A DNA stretch of 64,000 bases from positions 124,001-188,000 of the forward strand of contig BLAL01000036.1 of the NCBI GenBank assembly GCA_015698045.1, given 5' to 3'. Below, piece after piece: positions 46,683 through 59,055 of the stretch. Origin of the DNA: Rhizophagus clarus. Its lineage: Eukaryota; Glomeromycota; Glomeromycetes; Glomerales; Glomeraceae. The first letter of the stretch is position 1. Each line of letters begins with the position of its first letter. A model generated the notes under the pieces. That model saw only the letters and a program-made list of their open reading frames with translations. It had not been told where the DNA came from and did not search any database. The position numbers were made by a program, and so were the translations under genes.

Positions 46683-47348
46683 AGTTATTTTTATTTAATA
46701 CATTATGTCTTTATTCATAAATATTAATAAAATTAAATTATAGATTTAGTAGCACTCTTTAATTAATCATCAATAAATGATTTTTGCGCTATAAAATTTA
46801 AAAATATTTTAATATTCACTAATTTTTTCAATTAAATCAATAAATATAGTCATATAAATAAAATACGCATATTAATAGTCATACATTGTAAGTTTTTTGC
46901 TGGACTTGTAATTTCAGTATTACGAATTGTAGTATGTCCCATATTTGATTTCCATTTTTAAACTAAATTCTAGAAGGTTTAAGTTTAGAATGTCTCATGT
47001 ATTACATAAGCATAATCCTCATTCAACGTGCTTAATATTTATTAACTCCTTTTAAACATTCAAAAATTAACACATTAAATCAATCATAAAAAGTAAAATA
47101 AATCAAAATTTTTTTTCACATTAGAAAATATCGTAAAAGATGTGGTAAAATATTATGAATAAATAAAGTTAATTTTTACGTAAAATTTTTAATCACTTTT
47201 AATGGCTAATTTTTTTTTGTACAATAGGAAACAATGGAAAATCGACATTTTAATCACTTTTAATGGATAAGAGACAGAATTAATTTTCAAAATTCTATGA
47301 ATTTATGATGTAATATCATGAATTAATGAAATCATTTTAATTTAAAAA
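46683..47348. other. AT-rich spacer
   Basis: Nothing recognised. Confidence 0.5.
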
Positions 47349-47510
47349 GGAAAAAATAATTGAAATGGCGTAATCAGAATTGTTAGAAAAAATAATTGAA
47401 TGGCGTAATTAATTGTTAGAAAAAATAATTGAAATGGCGTAATTAGAATTGTTAGAAAAAATGATTGAAATGGCGTAATTAGAATTATTAGAAAAAATAA
47501 TTAAAAAATG
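47349..47510. repeat. Minisatellite, about 36-bp unit x4
   Basis: Four units of the type AAAAAATAATTGAAATGGCG then TAATTAGAATTGTTAG, with small indels. Confidence 0.8.
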
Positions 47511-47599
47511 GAACTTTTTCGCATTTTTTAATTTTTTAATTATATATTTCTTATCTTATATTCACTCATATATAACAAATTTTTGTCAAATATAATATC

Positions 47600-49564
47600 G
47601 CCAAATTTCAAAAATTCTAATAATATCTTCAAATAACACAAATACATTATCATCAACCTCTCGCGATCCTTTAACCTTATCTCGACATTGTACTAATAAT
47701 GCCAAATCTTTATCTAATCCTACTTCTTCTCACAGCACCTCTACCGATCAGGTAGAATGGACAGATGAACAAACTGCTGCTCTCATTGAGCAGCAGAGAT
47801 CACGAAATTACAAATATTATTACCAAATTCTAGGGTGCAGCAGAAAAAAATTCTGGAGATCAGTAGCAGAAAATGTTAATAATACTTGTGGATGTAATTA
47901 TACAGGACAACAATGCCAGACGAAGTTTAATAGGCTCGTTACTAACTATCATGTGAGTTAAATATTAATAAATAAAAATTTGTGTAATATTAATAACTTT
48001 AAAATATTTTAGGATCAATTATTGGTCATTGCAAATAACCCTAGAGGCGTGAGGAGTCACCCAGGAGCGGTGTTCTTTGACATAATGAATACCTGCTTCT
48101 GGGAAAAACCGGGTAAGAATTTTAATTGCTTTATATTTATTTAGAATTATATATTCCAATATTATTTAATATATTTCTAGATGATCAATTTGTACAAGCT
48201 TCAATCGAAGTTAGCCAGACTCAAAATCGAAGAAATCAAAGGAATAGAAGATGTATGTAAATTATAAAAAAAATTTAATTAAATTATAGATTTTTTTATT
48301 GATTTTTTTAATCAATTTATAGCCCAAAGTAACAACAATAGCCAGAATACCATAGATAATAATGATACTATCGATAATGGTAAGTACAAAATTTTTTTCC
48401 TTTTTTCACTTATGAAATTTTTCTAAAAATTTTTTCTTTTATTTAATGCTAAACCTTAACTGTTAATAGTTTAATACGATAATCAAATAATGCTAAACTT
48501 TAATAATTTGATACAAAAACAATGCAAAACCTTAATAATTGATACAATAAAGCCAACATTTAACAAATAAAGTTTTCTTTGTTAATTCGTTATTAATAAA
48601 ATTTTAAAGTGATGAGAATTTAATTGTACTTGTGTGACTAACTCAGTGAACTTGCCCCTTAAACATTATTGAATTCTACATATTAAATTACGTCATTTTT
48701 CTATCATCGATTTTCTCTAGCTATTTAAAATTTCCAATTTAGTATTTTTTCCATTCCTATAATGAAAGAAAAAGCTTTTCCTGGTATAATCCTTTAGTCA
48801 AATATATTTTATATCTTTGTGAAATAGATTCATAAAAGGTTCCTTTCTTCATGTTGACGTATCAGGCCTGTTTTATATAAATATTCCTCCTTTTCTTAAA
48901 ACTGTTTCCACTTTTCCTCTCCTCTCTTATAGGTTTGCATTTCTCTGCATGCAGAGATTATGAGTCATGATTTATTTTCTGAAGTATCGACTACAATTAT
49001 TTATCTTCTTTATTATATCTTATACAGAATTATGAGCTGTTGCAAGCCTTACAAATCACAAGCTGCAAAGGCAAAATTGGTACATTGTTTCAAAACAAAA
49101 ATATTGAAGAAGAAGCGAAAAGGAATTTATAAAACAGGTGGGTGAATACCACAGCTTTCTGTACATAGTCTGGCCTAGGTTTAAGCTTCTAAAATAGCTA
49201 CTATGAACTCGCCTCTCAGGTTGATGTTCTTAATGGTCCTGTGAAGTACCTGAATTGTTGGACTATCAGGTGCCTAACCTTTGCTTTAACGTGGCTCTCC
49301 TGTTGGGTGAGTTGATCATAACTAACCCCACCTTCTGCTATTCCTCTTTAATCCCTTCCCTCTACAGGTTATGTTGAGGCTATTAAGAAAAGAATTAATT
49401 AACTAAAAGAGAAGGTAAAAGCCTTGGAAGAGGAAAAAGATCAGCTTTTTTTTGAAAAGAATGAAGTAATATCAAATATAAATCAAAAGGATACCAGAAT
49501 CAGGGCTTTAGAAATAGATCAAGAGCTAACAAGACGTATTGGATTAAGAAAGAAAAGGAATTAG
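47600..49564 (+). pseudogene. Myb/SANT-like DNA-binding protein gene, probably broken
   Basis: Exons: open frame to 47952, then 48013-48112, 48181-48252, 48323-48379 and 49378-49564. The first has a trihelix/SANT-like domain: VEWTDEQTAALIEQQR ... KFWRSVAENVNNT ... TGQQCQTKFNRLVTNYH. The last encodes a coiled coil (LKEKVKALEEEKDQLFFEKN ... RALEIDQELTRRIG). Such pairs occur in transposon-derived and regulatory DNA-binding proteins. Problems: no ATG is found in the first frame after its upstream stop (near 47598), an in-frame TAA interrupts the last exon just before LKEKVK (about 49402), and the last intron is 998 bp, long for this genome and probably holding an insertion. It is most likely a recent pseudogene. 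Confidence 0.55.
48400..49377. other. Insert-bearing intron region
   Basis: This sits between the SANT and coiled-coil exons. The part from about 48640 to 49340 is less AT-rich than its flanks and has a perfect CTCTGCATGCAGAG palindrome (48945-48958). A 61-codon frame (48960-49145) has no recognised family. Probably a foreign fragment; type unknown. Confidence 0.35.
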
Positions 49565-50382
49565 GTTTGTTATTAAAGTCTATTATCAAATTATATATAA
49601 TTCTTTATTAAAGTACCTGACGAATCCTAACCAATTAATTAATTATCAAATAGCAATCTATTTATGAAAAAATCAAAATTATAAATAAACTTATAATAAA
49701 TTTCTTATCTTCAAATATAAGTTGATACTTTTAATTGATAATATAAATGCTAATAAGTACGAAAAGTGTTTCAATATAATCAATCGATCCCGCAAATAAA
49801 GGAAATCATGTATCATATCCTAAATAAGTTTGTATTACCTAATCATTTGATAATTTGCACGTAAAAAGCCAATTAGACTTTTGAACACTTAATAGATCTC
49901 ACCGAAGGAAATGACAAGGTTGATTTATATATATTCATTTTCGCTCTTGGATTAAAAAATTTTTAATAAATAACTAATAATCAAAGTTTATTACTAAGAT
50001 AGCATAGTAATTTAATTATTATTAAAAAAATTGTTGATTTTATAATTTCTTATTTTAGCGTTAGTTTAAATAATCTTTAAATCATTAAAATAACAACTGA
50101 AATTTCATTCTTTTTTAAAAATTCATAAATGTCTTCTGCGGTCTCATTTTTACCAGTAGACATAGCAAATATTTTGTGTAATGAAGAAATGACTAAAATT
50201 TTGGTTAAAATTAACCAATAAAATTACATTAATCCTTATGCATAATGTAATAAAAATTGCTTTGATTACATGCATGTGATATCTAAAAATAGCTAAAATT
50301 CGGTTTATTAATACGTGATTTTTTTTTGTTTATTTTTCAAAAATACACTTCTCTCTTCTTAAAAATATTATATTTGTCTTAT
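49565..50382. other. AT-rich spacer
   Basis: No gene or repeat recognised. Confidence 0.5.
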
Positions 50383-50750
50383 ATTTTAACACTTTACAGT
50401 ATTTTCTTCTTCTCTTTTTTATCCAAGTATACTTTACTTATCTTTTACAATATTACCAATATTTTGGCATATTAGTTTATATATTTGATATAGCCACCAA
50501 CACGAAAACTATTTGCCAAAAAATGTATAAAACAAAAAAATAAATAGTGAAGCCAAATATTATTATTTTAACACTTTACGGTATTTTCTTCTTCTCACTT
50601 TTATCCAAGTATACTTTACTTATCTTTTACAATATTAATAGTACTTTGGCATTTTAGTTTATATATTCAATATAGTCAACAACACGAAAACCATTTGCCG
50701 AAAAATGTATAAGACAAAAAAACTACTTTTAAATAAATAGTGAAGCCATT
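50383..50750. repeat. Tandem duplication, 182-bp unit
   Basis: Two units begin ATTTTAACACTTTAC at 50383 and 50565 and run through 'ccaagtatactttacttatc' and 'atttgcc.aaaaatgtata' to AATAGTGAAGCCA. They are roughly 90% alike, so the duplication is fairly recent. Confidence 0.85.
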
Positions 50751-51399
50751 AAGCAGGTATGAAAATGGAATATATGCATATTTTTCATATTTTTTGGACT
50801 CTACCATATTCGTAAAGTTTACTAGTTCTATAGGAGGGATTGGTTATGTACTTACTTTACAATAGGGTGTAGTTTGAGTCTTTCTTTGTTAGACTGTGAT
50901 ATTGCTTAAGGGAGTTAGAATGTATTCTTAAATGCTATGTTCAAATTACTGAATATATTTGAAGCTTTCTTTTGTAATATTTGCTTAGCCCAGAGGAAAA
51001 TGTTGTGAAATAGGGCTGGATATTTTATGATATTTTCTGCCACCAATTACTTTGTCCAGGGTGGCATCAGTTGTAGCAGCCAGCATTTTTTTTTATAATA
51101 TTATGTTTTAAGAATTAACACTTTCAAAATTTAAAGAGCTAACGTTAAAAATATTATCATTTTTATTTTTTCTCAAAATTCCAGAGATTACCTGCTCTAA
51201 CCATTATTCCAAGGTTATGTATTAAATTTAAATTTTAAATATATTTCATAAAGAGTATATTATATTAATTATAATTGTTTTTTTTATATTTTTTATTTTT
51301 TTAAATTTACCTTTAGCAATTGGATTCTACTTATGTATAGAATAAAAGGAATAAGATGTATTCACTCATCACATAAAAAGAAAAAAAAAAAAAAGGAAA
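50751..51399. other. Gene-free DNA of mixed composition
   Basis: Less AT-rich between 50800 and 51090, suggesting a foreign fragment, but no family or frame is recognised. Confidence 0.4.
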
Positions 51400-51650
51400 A
51401 TGTGACTCTCCTTTCATTTTCCCTTCAGTTTTTGTTTCTTTTTCCTTTTATTTCTCTTTCTTTGTCTCCTTTTCTTTTTGTTTTATCTTTTTCCATCAAT
51501 ATTCTTTATCATTTCTTTTTGATCTTGTCTCCTTTTTTCTTTTCACCTTTGTTTCATTTCCATTTTGTTTTCATTATTTATCATATCTGATCCATCCACT
51601 CTATCTACATTAAATATTACTTCACTTTTCAGGTATTGTTGTTCTGTTAG
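51400..51650 (+). repeat. Pyrimidine-rich tract with splice-like signals
   Basis: About 200 bp of nearly pure C/T on the plus strand, preceded by a purine patch at 51376-51400. It ends TTCACTTTTCAG, an 18-nt segment GTATTGTTGTTCTGTTAG, then GTATAC. It resembles, in opposite orientation, the tracts at 32640-33415 and 55845-56760. The 85-codon Phe/Ser/Leu frame across it is a composition artefact. Confidence 0.4.
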
Positions 51651-51715
51651 GTATACACTTTAATAGACGTTAGTAAACCTGTATGGTGAAAGCGTGATCA
51701 GAAACTCTAGAGAGA

Positions 51716-51792
51716 AAACTAAAACTAAAACCAAAACTAAACTAAAACTAAAACCAAAACCAAAATTAAAGCTACTAAAACTAAAACCCTAG
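51716..51792. repeat. (AAAACY)n short tandem array
   Basis: Hexamer-like words AAAACT and AAAACC repeat about twelve times, ending AAAACCCTAGAG. It looks telomere-like in style but is not a clean TTAGGG array. Confidence 0.75.
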
Positions 51793-51849
51793 AGTACTGC
51801 GTAAGGATCTGCTAGAAATCGGTACCTAATGTTGAACGGACACCTTTAT

Positions 51850-52480
51850 TTTCTTATTATTATTATTAATGTAAATTATTATTATTATTATTATTAATGT
51901 AAATTATTATTATAATGTAATAAATATAAAATCATTTTTTGTGATGTAATTTATGAAATTACTATGATGTAGTTATGATATCAAATAAATGTTATAATAC
52001 TTTAGTGATGTTAATTCAATATTAATATGATATTTCTATGATATAGTTATGATGTCAAGTAAAAGTAAAAACATTTTCGTAATATTAATTTGATGTTAAT
52101 ATGATATTGCTACAATATGGTTACGATAGCAATGTTAATTCGATGTTAATATGTTATCTTTATGATATAGTTATAATGTCAAGTAAATGTAAAAACATTT
52201 TCATAATATTAATTTGATGTTAATATGATATCTTTACGATATAGTTACAATATCAAATAAATGTTATAATACTTTGGCAATATTAATTTGATATTAATAC
52301 ATTATTGCTATGATATAGTTACGATATCAAATAAATATCATATAGTGATCGCAAAAATATTGAACCAATCAATATCAAATAAACATAGTTAAGACTAACT
52401 TAACAATATTGATTCAATTTTTTGTTAAAATATCGCAATGATATCGTAATGACATTGTTATGATATTTATTCAATATTGA
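51850..52480. repeat. GATATC-type satellite, second locus
   Basis: It starts with (ATT)n stretches near 51859-51912, then several imperfect units containing TTAATATGATAT, GATATAGTTACGATATCAAA and 'gtaaaaacatttt'. The word content is shared with 34400-35130, though unit order differs. Non-coding. Confidence 0.7.
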
Positions 52481-52844
52481 TTGTAAACTTTAAGATTCAG
52501 CAAAAAATATTGTGTTTATAAAATTAAAATGTGTAAAATAATAGAAAAGAAGTATTAGTTTAAAAAAATTTTTTTACAAAAAATTTTTTTGATATACGTG
52601 TGAAATTAAAATTTTCTCTCTCTATATATATATATAAAAATCTTTGTTATACAAATAAGGGTTCTGCTACGCAAATATAATTACTGAGCTGAAATAAAAA
52701 TAAGTTCAACCACGCATTTAAATATCTAACCAACTAAAAATTTTATATTAAAATAAGCAAATAAAAGTCTTACATAGGATTTTTTTTTATATGATCATTA
52801 AGCAAACTCAAATTTAACATATTTTATATATTGTTTGGGATTTT

Positions 52845-53035
52845 CAATCAGCTCTTAATATAACAAACTCACATTATAGTAAATTTTTACCTATTACGTA
52901 ACATTTAACTAATCAAATATAGCAGTAACTTTCATTATAACAAAGCAACTAATTAAATCCTTTAAAATTCTTCATTATAATCTTATAACGAATTGAGGTA
53001 AAATCCAGAGAGTTTGTTATATTGCGGGCTGACTG
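52845..53035. mobile_element. Short pogo/Tc1-type MITE
   Basis: The left end CAATCAGCTCTTAATATAAC and the right end in reverse complement CAGTCAGCCCGCAATATAAC match over about 25 bp, followed on both sides by AAACTC. TATATA follows the right end. About 190 bp, non-coding, ends related in style to the element at 30496. Confidence 0.7.
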
Positions 53036-54457
53036 TATATATAAAAAATTATCAGAATAAATTATTAGTGTAATTAAATATTTGAGCTCTTTATAATAGA
53101 AAAGAAGAAAATTGCAAAAAAATTAAATTTTTTTTTTCTAAGTTAAACATATTTTAAATGTTATAAAAAGTTCAAATTTAATATTTAATTTAAAAAATAT
53201 TTTTTTTGCAGTTTCCTTTTTTTTTACTATAAAAGGTCCATTTATATTAATTATTTTATTAAATTTCCTATTACATATTTTATTATATTTTATTATTATG
53301 CTTTATTCAATATAATATTAGCTATGATATTGAAATATATTATAAGTATTATAAATATATATATTATGATTACAATCTAAATGAAAAGAAATATAAATAT
53401 AATAAAATAATAAAATCTAATAGAAAAAACTATGTTGACTATCATTTATAAATGACAATAGTCTAAAATTTGAAATCTTATTTATTTATATTGTGTAACT
53501 TAATTTTTAAAGTAATTTTAAAGAATTTTGCTAAAGTATAATAATTGCCACGTAAGCGGCAAAATTTTTTTTGCCATATTACATGGAATTTTTATGGATT
53601 TCTATGAAATTTTCATAAAAGTCATAAAAATTCTATGAAAATTAATCTGAAATTTTATATTTTTATTATTGTTACTTATTAAAATTATCAAACTTTGACC
53701 TGTAATATTAATTAAAATTTTTACTAAATTTTTTAAAATAAACTAATAGAAATGATCAGTACATATTGCTCTATCATTTTATCAGTTTAATTTCTTCTTT
53801 TTATTATTTAATTTATAATTTATAAAATTTGGAAGCCACATAATATTATTGTCATTTATAAATGATAATCATCATAGACTACTAAAAAAATTTTATATAT
53901 ATTTACAAAAACTTTTAAAAAAAATATTTCTTTTTATAAAAATTCTTTATTTAAATAAAAAAAAAACTTTATTTTTATAATAATAATTTAAAAAAAAAAA
54001 GTTTACTTTTACTTTTTATTTTATATATAATAACCAATATCAAAAACTTTTTAATTAACAAATAGAAAAACTTATATTTCTGAAAATTTTAATAATTCTA
54101 ATAATAAAAATTCTATTAATTCTTCTATTATTAATCCTAATTTTTATAAAAAAGAATTTATTGATCTGCTATTAAAGAATTCTATTAATTTTTAACTAAA
54201 AATAATTATTATTAATAATTACTAGTTAAATAATAATAAAAAAATATAAAAAAATGTAAGAATACTGTATAGCATTGCATAAGAAATCCTTTTTTTTATA
54301 TACTCCTATGATAATATACTTGGGTATAATATGTAATTAAAAAATTTTAATTCTGGTAAAAATTCAACTAATTCTAGATAATTTCTTCATATTTTATACA
54401 AAATACTCTGAGTATAATTTAATTTTTAAATTGGTGAAATTGTTATATACCTGAAGT
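53036..54457. other. Very AT-rich gene-free DNA
   Basis: No gene recognised. A small imperfect palindrome is seen near 53570-53645 (GAATTTTTATGGATTTCTATG with its near-inverse). Confidence 0.5.
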
Positions 54458-54640
54458 ACTATATTTTTCTAAAATTAAGCACCTCTTTTTTACAAGGATT
54501 TTGAGTAAAAAGTTTAAAAGGATATTTAATTTTGAAAATTTTTTTATTAGTATTTCATATATGATTTTTTTTAATAAAATTTGAAAAGTTTGGAATGATG
54601 CTTAATTTTAGAGGGTGACTAATATTAGAAAAATACAGTA
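54458..54640. mobile_element. Short MITE with TACTGTATTTTTC-type ends
   Basis: The left end TACTATATTTTTCTAAAATT and the right end in reverse complement TACTGTATTTTTCTAATATT share the terminal block. An inner block CTAAAATTAAGCA is also inverted. About 180 bp, non-coding. Confidence 0.65.
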
Positions 54641-55844
54641 TTATTTTAATTATAAAAAAAGTGAATAGAAAATTACTAACTAAAAGTTAACTTACTTTTA
54701 ATGTATGGTACTGAAAGTCTATACTCGACAATAAAATTGGGGTGCTTATAAATTTTTCAGCACTTTAAAAAAATAAAGTTTTAAAGAAATAAACTGATAA
54801 CTTTATTCTTCAAGACAAGTACTATTAAATTACCAGTCAGTTTTTCAAAAAAACATCTATATAAAAAGTTATAAGTGTTTAAAATTAGGTGATTTTTATA
54901 TGATCAGCCTATTTTTGAAACAAAAACAAATCATGTGAATGCAATTTTATTGGTCAATTGTTACAATTCAGACTGTAATTTTTATTTTTAAACTCAATAC
55001 TTATTAAATTCAACCTAAAAATTTTAATTCAATCTTTTATTTTTCTATTTCCAAAACTGAATTTCTTTTTTTTTAAAAAAATTTCCTTTTATATCCATGC
55101 TCATATTTGATTATCTTGTTTTTCTTACAAAATCACAAATTTTTATTGGCTATTTGTCACTTATGTAACAGACAAAAATTTGAAACAATTTCTGAATATT
55201 GTTGAGTATAAACTTCTGGCATCATATCAATTTTTAAAAAAATTGCTATTTAAATTCAAAAATCTATTAAAATTATAGTAGGAATTAAAGTTATTAATCA
55301 AAATATTTATATATTTTTTTTTTAAATTAGTTAAATTAAATAGTAAAGCATATCGGCAGATTTGTTTCATCGTCCAAATATGTTAAATTTTGTTATACAA
55401 TATATTATAAAAGTTAAAGATATGCAATATAGTGATCTAAAAAAATGCGTACAATTTTTAAAAAGTGCAATTCAGCACAATTTTAATTTTGGCCAGAATT
55501 AACATAATTTTAGCTAGATTTAATATACCGTAACTGGTAATATAATAGTAATGATAATTAGTTAAAAAAGAAAAAAAACTTTAACATCATAATCATTAAA
55601 TCTATAATTACAAAAACAATTTCACACTTAATAATTTGTTGAATAATAATTAATATCACTATAAATTAATAAAAAGGAAATTGTATGAAAAAAACTATAT
55701 TTTAATTCAAAGAAAAAAAATTACACCACACTGTATACATGATTTTATAAAAAAATTAAGCTGCAATTGCATAATTTTAACTGTAATATTAATGTTATAA
55801 TGCTGTATTAATTGCACATGCACTGCAATATATAAGAAAAAATG
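54641..55844. other. AT-rich gene-free DNA
   Basis: No gene or repeat recognised. Confidence 0.5.
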
Positions 55845-56771
55845 GAAAATACAGTAAGAAAGGACAAAGGAAGAATAAAGGAAAGAAGAGATAAATGAAA
55901 AGAGATAAAGGGAAGTAAAGATGATCAAAGAGAAATGAGGAAGGAACAAAAAAGGTAAAGGATAGTGAAAAAGAATGAATGAAACAAAAAAAGAATGAAA
56001 ATGAATGAGAAAATAAAAGGGAATGAAAAGGAATAAAGAGAATGAAAAAAAATAAAAGAAATGAAAGAAGCAAATGGCAAATGAAAAAAAAATAAGAAGA
56101 ATGAAAGAGAATGAAAGGAAGCAAAGGAGGAATGAAAATCAATAAAGGGAACAAAAAAAAGCAACAAAAGAAGTCAAAGATCAATGAAAGAAACTAAAGA
56201 TCATTAAAAAGAGACCAAAGATCAATGAAAGAAACCAAAGATCATTAAAAAGAGACCAAAGATCAATGAAAGAAACGAAAAAAGTAATGAAAGAAACTAA
56301 GGATCAATGAAAAAAACAAAAAAAAAGCAACGAAAGAAATCAAAGATCAATGAAATAAACCAAAAAAGCAATAAAAGAAACAATGATGAAAGGAATAAAA
56401 GATCAATGAAAGGAATAACAAAAAACCACAAAAGATCAATGAAAGAACCATAGAAGAAACGAAAGGAATAATGAAAAAAAGAAATGAAAAAACCACGAAA
56501 AGAAGAGAAATAAAGGGGAAAAAAATGAAAGAAAAGCCAGAACACCCACCCATAGAAAAAAAAAGAAAGAAAACGGTTAATATCATCTTAAAAGAAAAAT
56601 AAAATAACAGGAGAAGAGACATAAGAGACTTACTTGAATTTTCACTCATATGGTACACATCTAAAAAGACAAAAAGTTTAGTAAAAGAACAAGGGAAAGA
56701 ATGAAAAGAAAACAAAAAAAAGGAGAAGAAATTAAAACTCACCTTGAATTTCTGAAATAGATAAAAACAGC
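55845..56771 (-). repeat. Purine-rich tract with micro-exon-like segments (minus)
   Basis: The plus strand is nearly pure A/G for 850 bp, including a 41-bp tandem unit (GATCAATGAAAGAAACCAAA ...) at 56180-56290. The long minus-strand Phe/Ser/Leu frames are artefacts. On the minus strand, CTATTTCAG precedes AAATTCAAG and GTGAGT (56742-56760), and CTTTTTAG precedes a 27-nt segment beginning ATGTGTACC and followed by GTAAGT (about 56634-56668). It abuts the left end of the Plavaka element. Confidence 0.4.
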
Positions 56772-56799
56772 CACGTATCAGAAAATTTTTTTATGGGAT

Positions 56800-57047
56800 A
56801 TATATCAATGGATAGGTCACATGATATATATCGATAATAATCGGACTCGTCGAGTAGTATCGATGTGGGTAAATGATGACAAATTATCAGAATTTAACTA
56901 AAATGACAAATATTGATAGAGATGTATATCGATGGAAAGGTCACATGATATCTATCGATAATAATCGGACTCGTCGAGTAGTATCAATACGGAAAAGATG
57001 ATTACTTATCAGAATTAAGCCTAAACGATAAAAGTCGAGAAAATTTC
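56800..57047. repeat. Left subterminal tandem repeat, 124-bp unit x2
   Basis: Two units share GGTCACATGATAT.TATCGATAATAATCGG and ACTCGTCGAGTAGTATC, the latter with a perfect ACTCGTCGAGT palindrome. Such repeats next to the ends are typical of CMC elements and are probable transposase binding sites. Confidence 0.8.
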
Positions 57048-57241
57048 ATACGATAAAAATCAAGAAAATTCAAACAATAAATATTGAAAATATTCATTGC
57101 GATTACTAACGTAAATTTATTTATTTATTTATAATAATAAAATTCATAATAAAATTCATAATGATAATAATTATAATTAATTATAAAATATTAGTATGCC
57201 ATCTTAAAATAAAACATCACTTTCCAACCTATGAATAATTG

Positions 57242-59055
57242 CTAATCATCATAAAACAAGTCGTCATGCAACGTTATTAATGTATCATCACCTCTGAGAA
57301 TTACATCTGTTTCCTCCTCCTCTTCAAAAGAGCCTGTTTTTGGGATTTCTGGAACTTCTTCCTTCAATATCTCCTGCGCGTCATGTATAGTAAAACCTCT
57401 TTTTTTTTCGAATAAATCCTAATAAAGTATTAATTCGAATTTTATCTAACTGAATAGATTTCAAATTATATAAATTGGTTTAAATAACAGCCACATACCT
57501 TAAATTTCCGATATCGTCGTTCTAGAGGTTTTTTCCTGCACTCTACGTCGGGGTAGCTAGGATTCAATACTATATCGCATATCGCTGACGTATAAATATA
57601 GATATTCTGAAATGACTCGTCAGTATCAGATATTGCGGGAAATGCGAGTTTTGTTATATTTTCGATTACATTATCGTTATCATCATATAACTTATTATAA
57701 CACTCTTTAACTTGTGGTAAATTTTTTCAGCTCGTTATATCTTGCGGGCTTTTTCGTTTATTACCACTTATTGATTGTAGACCGAATTCCTTAAAAATAG
57801 CGCTTTTCACTGCTGCAACGTGTATTCTTCTCATATCTTTCATTTTTCGCATAAGCTATAAAAGAAAATAAAAAATCCATAATGATAATCGAAAAATTTA
57901 AATTAAACACAACAGTTATGATTACGATTATTAATGATAATCACCATAGAATGATGGCGTCCTGAAAATGTGTTCGTCCACTCTCTATAGCCTACTTCAC
58001 GAAAATAATCAGGATGATGTTGATTTAGCTAATTTTCGAGCTCCAACTTAAAATTTTCAAAGGTAGGCCACATATTGTCCAGAAAGGATTTATTGCACAC
58101 CGAGTTATAACCTTCCTATATTAGTGTGTGATAATAAATAATTGCAATTATGTTGTGATTTGGTGACGGATGGTATAAGAGAAAATAGCACCAGGTTTTC
58201 GTTAGAAACTTACATTGAAGACCTTTTCGCTTAGGTCAATTTTTTTCTTTTTCTCATTTTGCAACTTAATCTGGTTCTGGATCCATCCGACTTTCTTAAG
58301 CGTCTCTTTATGTAATTCATATAGAGCTCGTATTTGCCTACCTTGTTTTATAAGCATATCCTCACAACTTTTTCTGCTTTTAGGAGGTTGGACATTGATC
58401 TCTGGTGTTTCTTCTGCAGTTGTAGTTGACGAGCTTCTTCCATGCTCAACAGCTGGCGTGGTCAGCCTACCGCGCCGTACATTTTCTCTATTTGTTTCCG
58501 GTACAAGCGTTTCGGAATGTTCATCGCCAGCTGACGTTAATGTATTAACCCAGTAAATTGTATTAGGTGTAATAGATGTAAACTGAAATAAAATGTCGAC
58601 AATTTTCAAGTCTGAAAATTATCACTTACTTTGCTTTGATTGTCTGCCGTATGTTTTGAGTTGTTTAGAAATATATTCCTTTATCCTTCGAGTGTTATCT
58701 AAAAAATAAATGATTGATTATAAAAGGTTTATTAACATAATATCTAACAAATCATAATAAATATATATGGATCATTACCTTCTGCTAGTGGTGTAGTTTG
58801 CGAAGATTCTGCTACTACTTCCATTTCTTCTTGATCACTATTTGATCCCTGGTTACTAGTATCTGATTTTTTGGCTGTCTCTTTAGCTTGTGAACTAATA
58901 GTATCTGATTCTTTAGCAGGCTCTTTAGCTTGCGAAGTATCTTTCCGCTTTACGATTTTTCTTGGGCCTTTTTGTTCATTATTATATTCGTTATTTGATT
59001 CCTGAGACTGTTTATCTTTGTTAGCTCTAGTGGAATATTTTTGTTTTTTTGGCAT
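57242..59055 (-). pseudogene. Plavaka-associated accessory gene, two in-frame stops
   Basis: Six exons keep phase: 58779-59055, 58630-58698, 58214-58611, 57945-58115, 57499-57855 and 57242-57418, giving 483 codons. The N-terminus is basic and Ser/Glu-rich (MPKKQKYSTRANKDKQSQES ...), followed by a helical region (CEDMLIKQGRQIRALYELHK). The C-terminal half contains MRKMKDMRRIHVAAVKSAIF, then AFPAISDTDESFQNIYIY, and an acidic tail. I recognise no family. An in-frame TAG in exon 4 (after FKLELEN) and a TGA in exon 5 (after SPQDITS) would stop translation. The second intron would be only 18 nt, so that junction is doubtful. Its head-to-head position with the transposase suggests a second transposition protein, perhaps DNA-binding. 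Confidence 0.6.

Noticed and set aside
51333..51590. 85-codon plus-strand frame rich in Phe, Leu and Ser
   Set aside because: Pyrimidine-tract artefact.
51716..51792. Internal telomeric repeat
   Set aside because: The words are AAAACT/AAAACC with irregular spacing; only one AAAACCCTA resembles a telomere unit.
55795..56742. Minus-strand Phe/Ser-rich frames up to 131 codons
   Set aside because: Same purine-tract artefact; low-complexity translation in three frames.
58215..58556. 113-codon plus-strand frame
   Set aside because: Antisense to exon 3 of the accessory gene, which has matching splice sites and phase on the minus strand.
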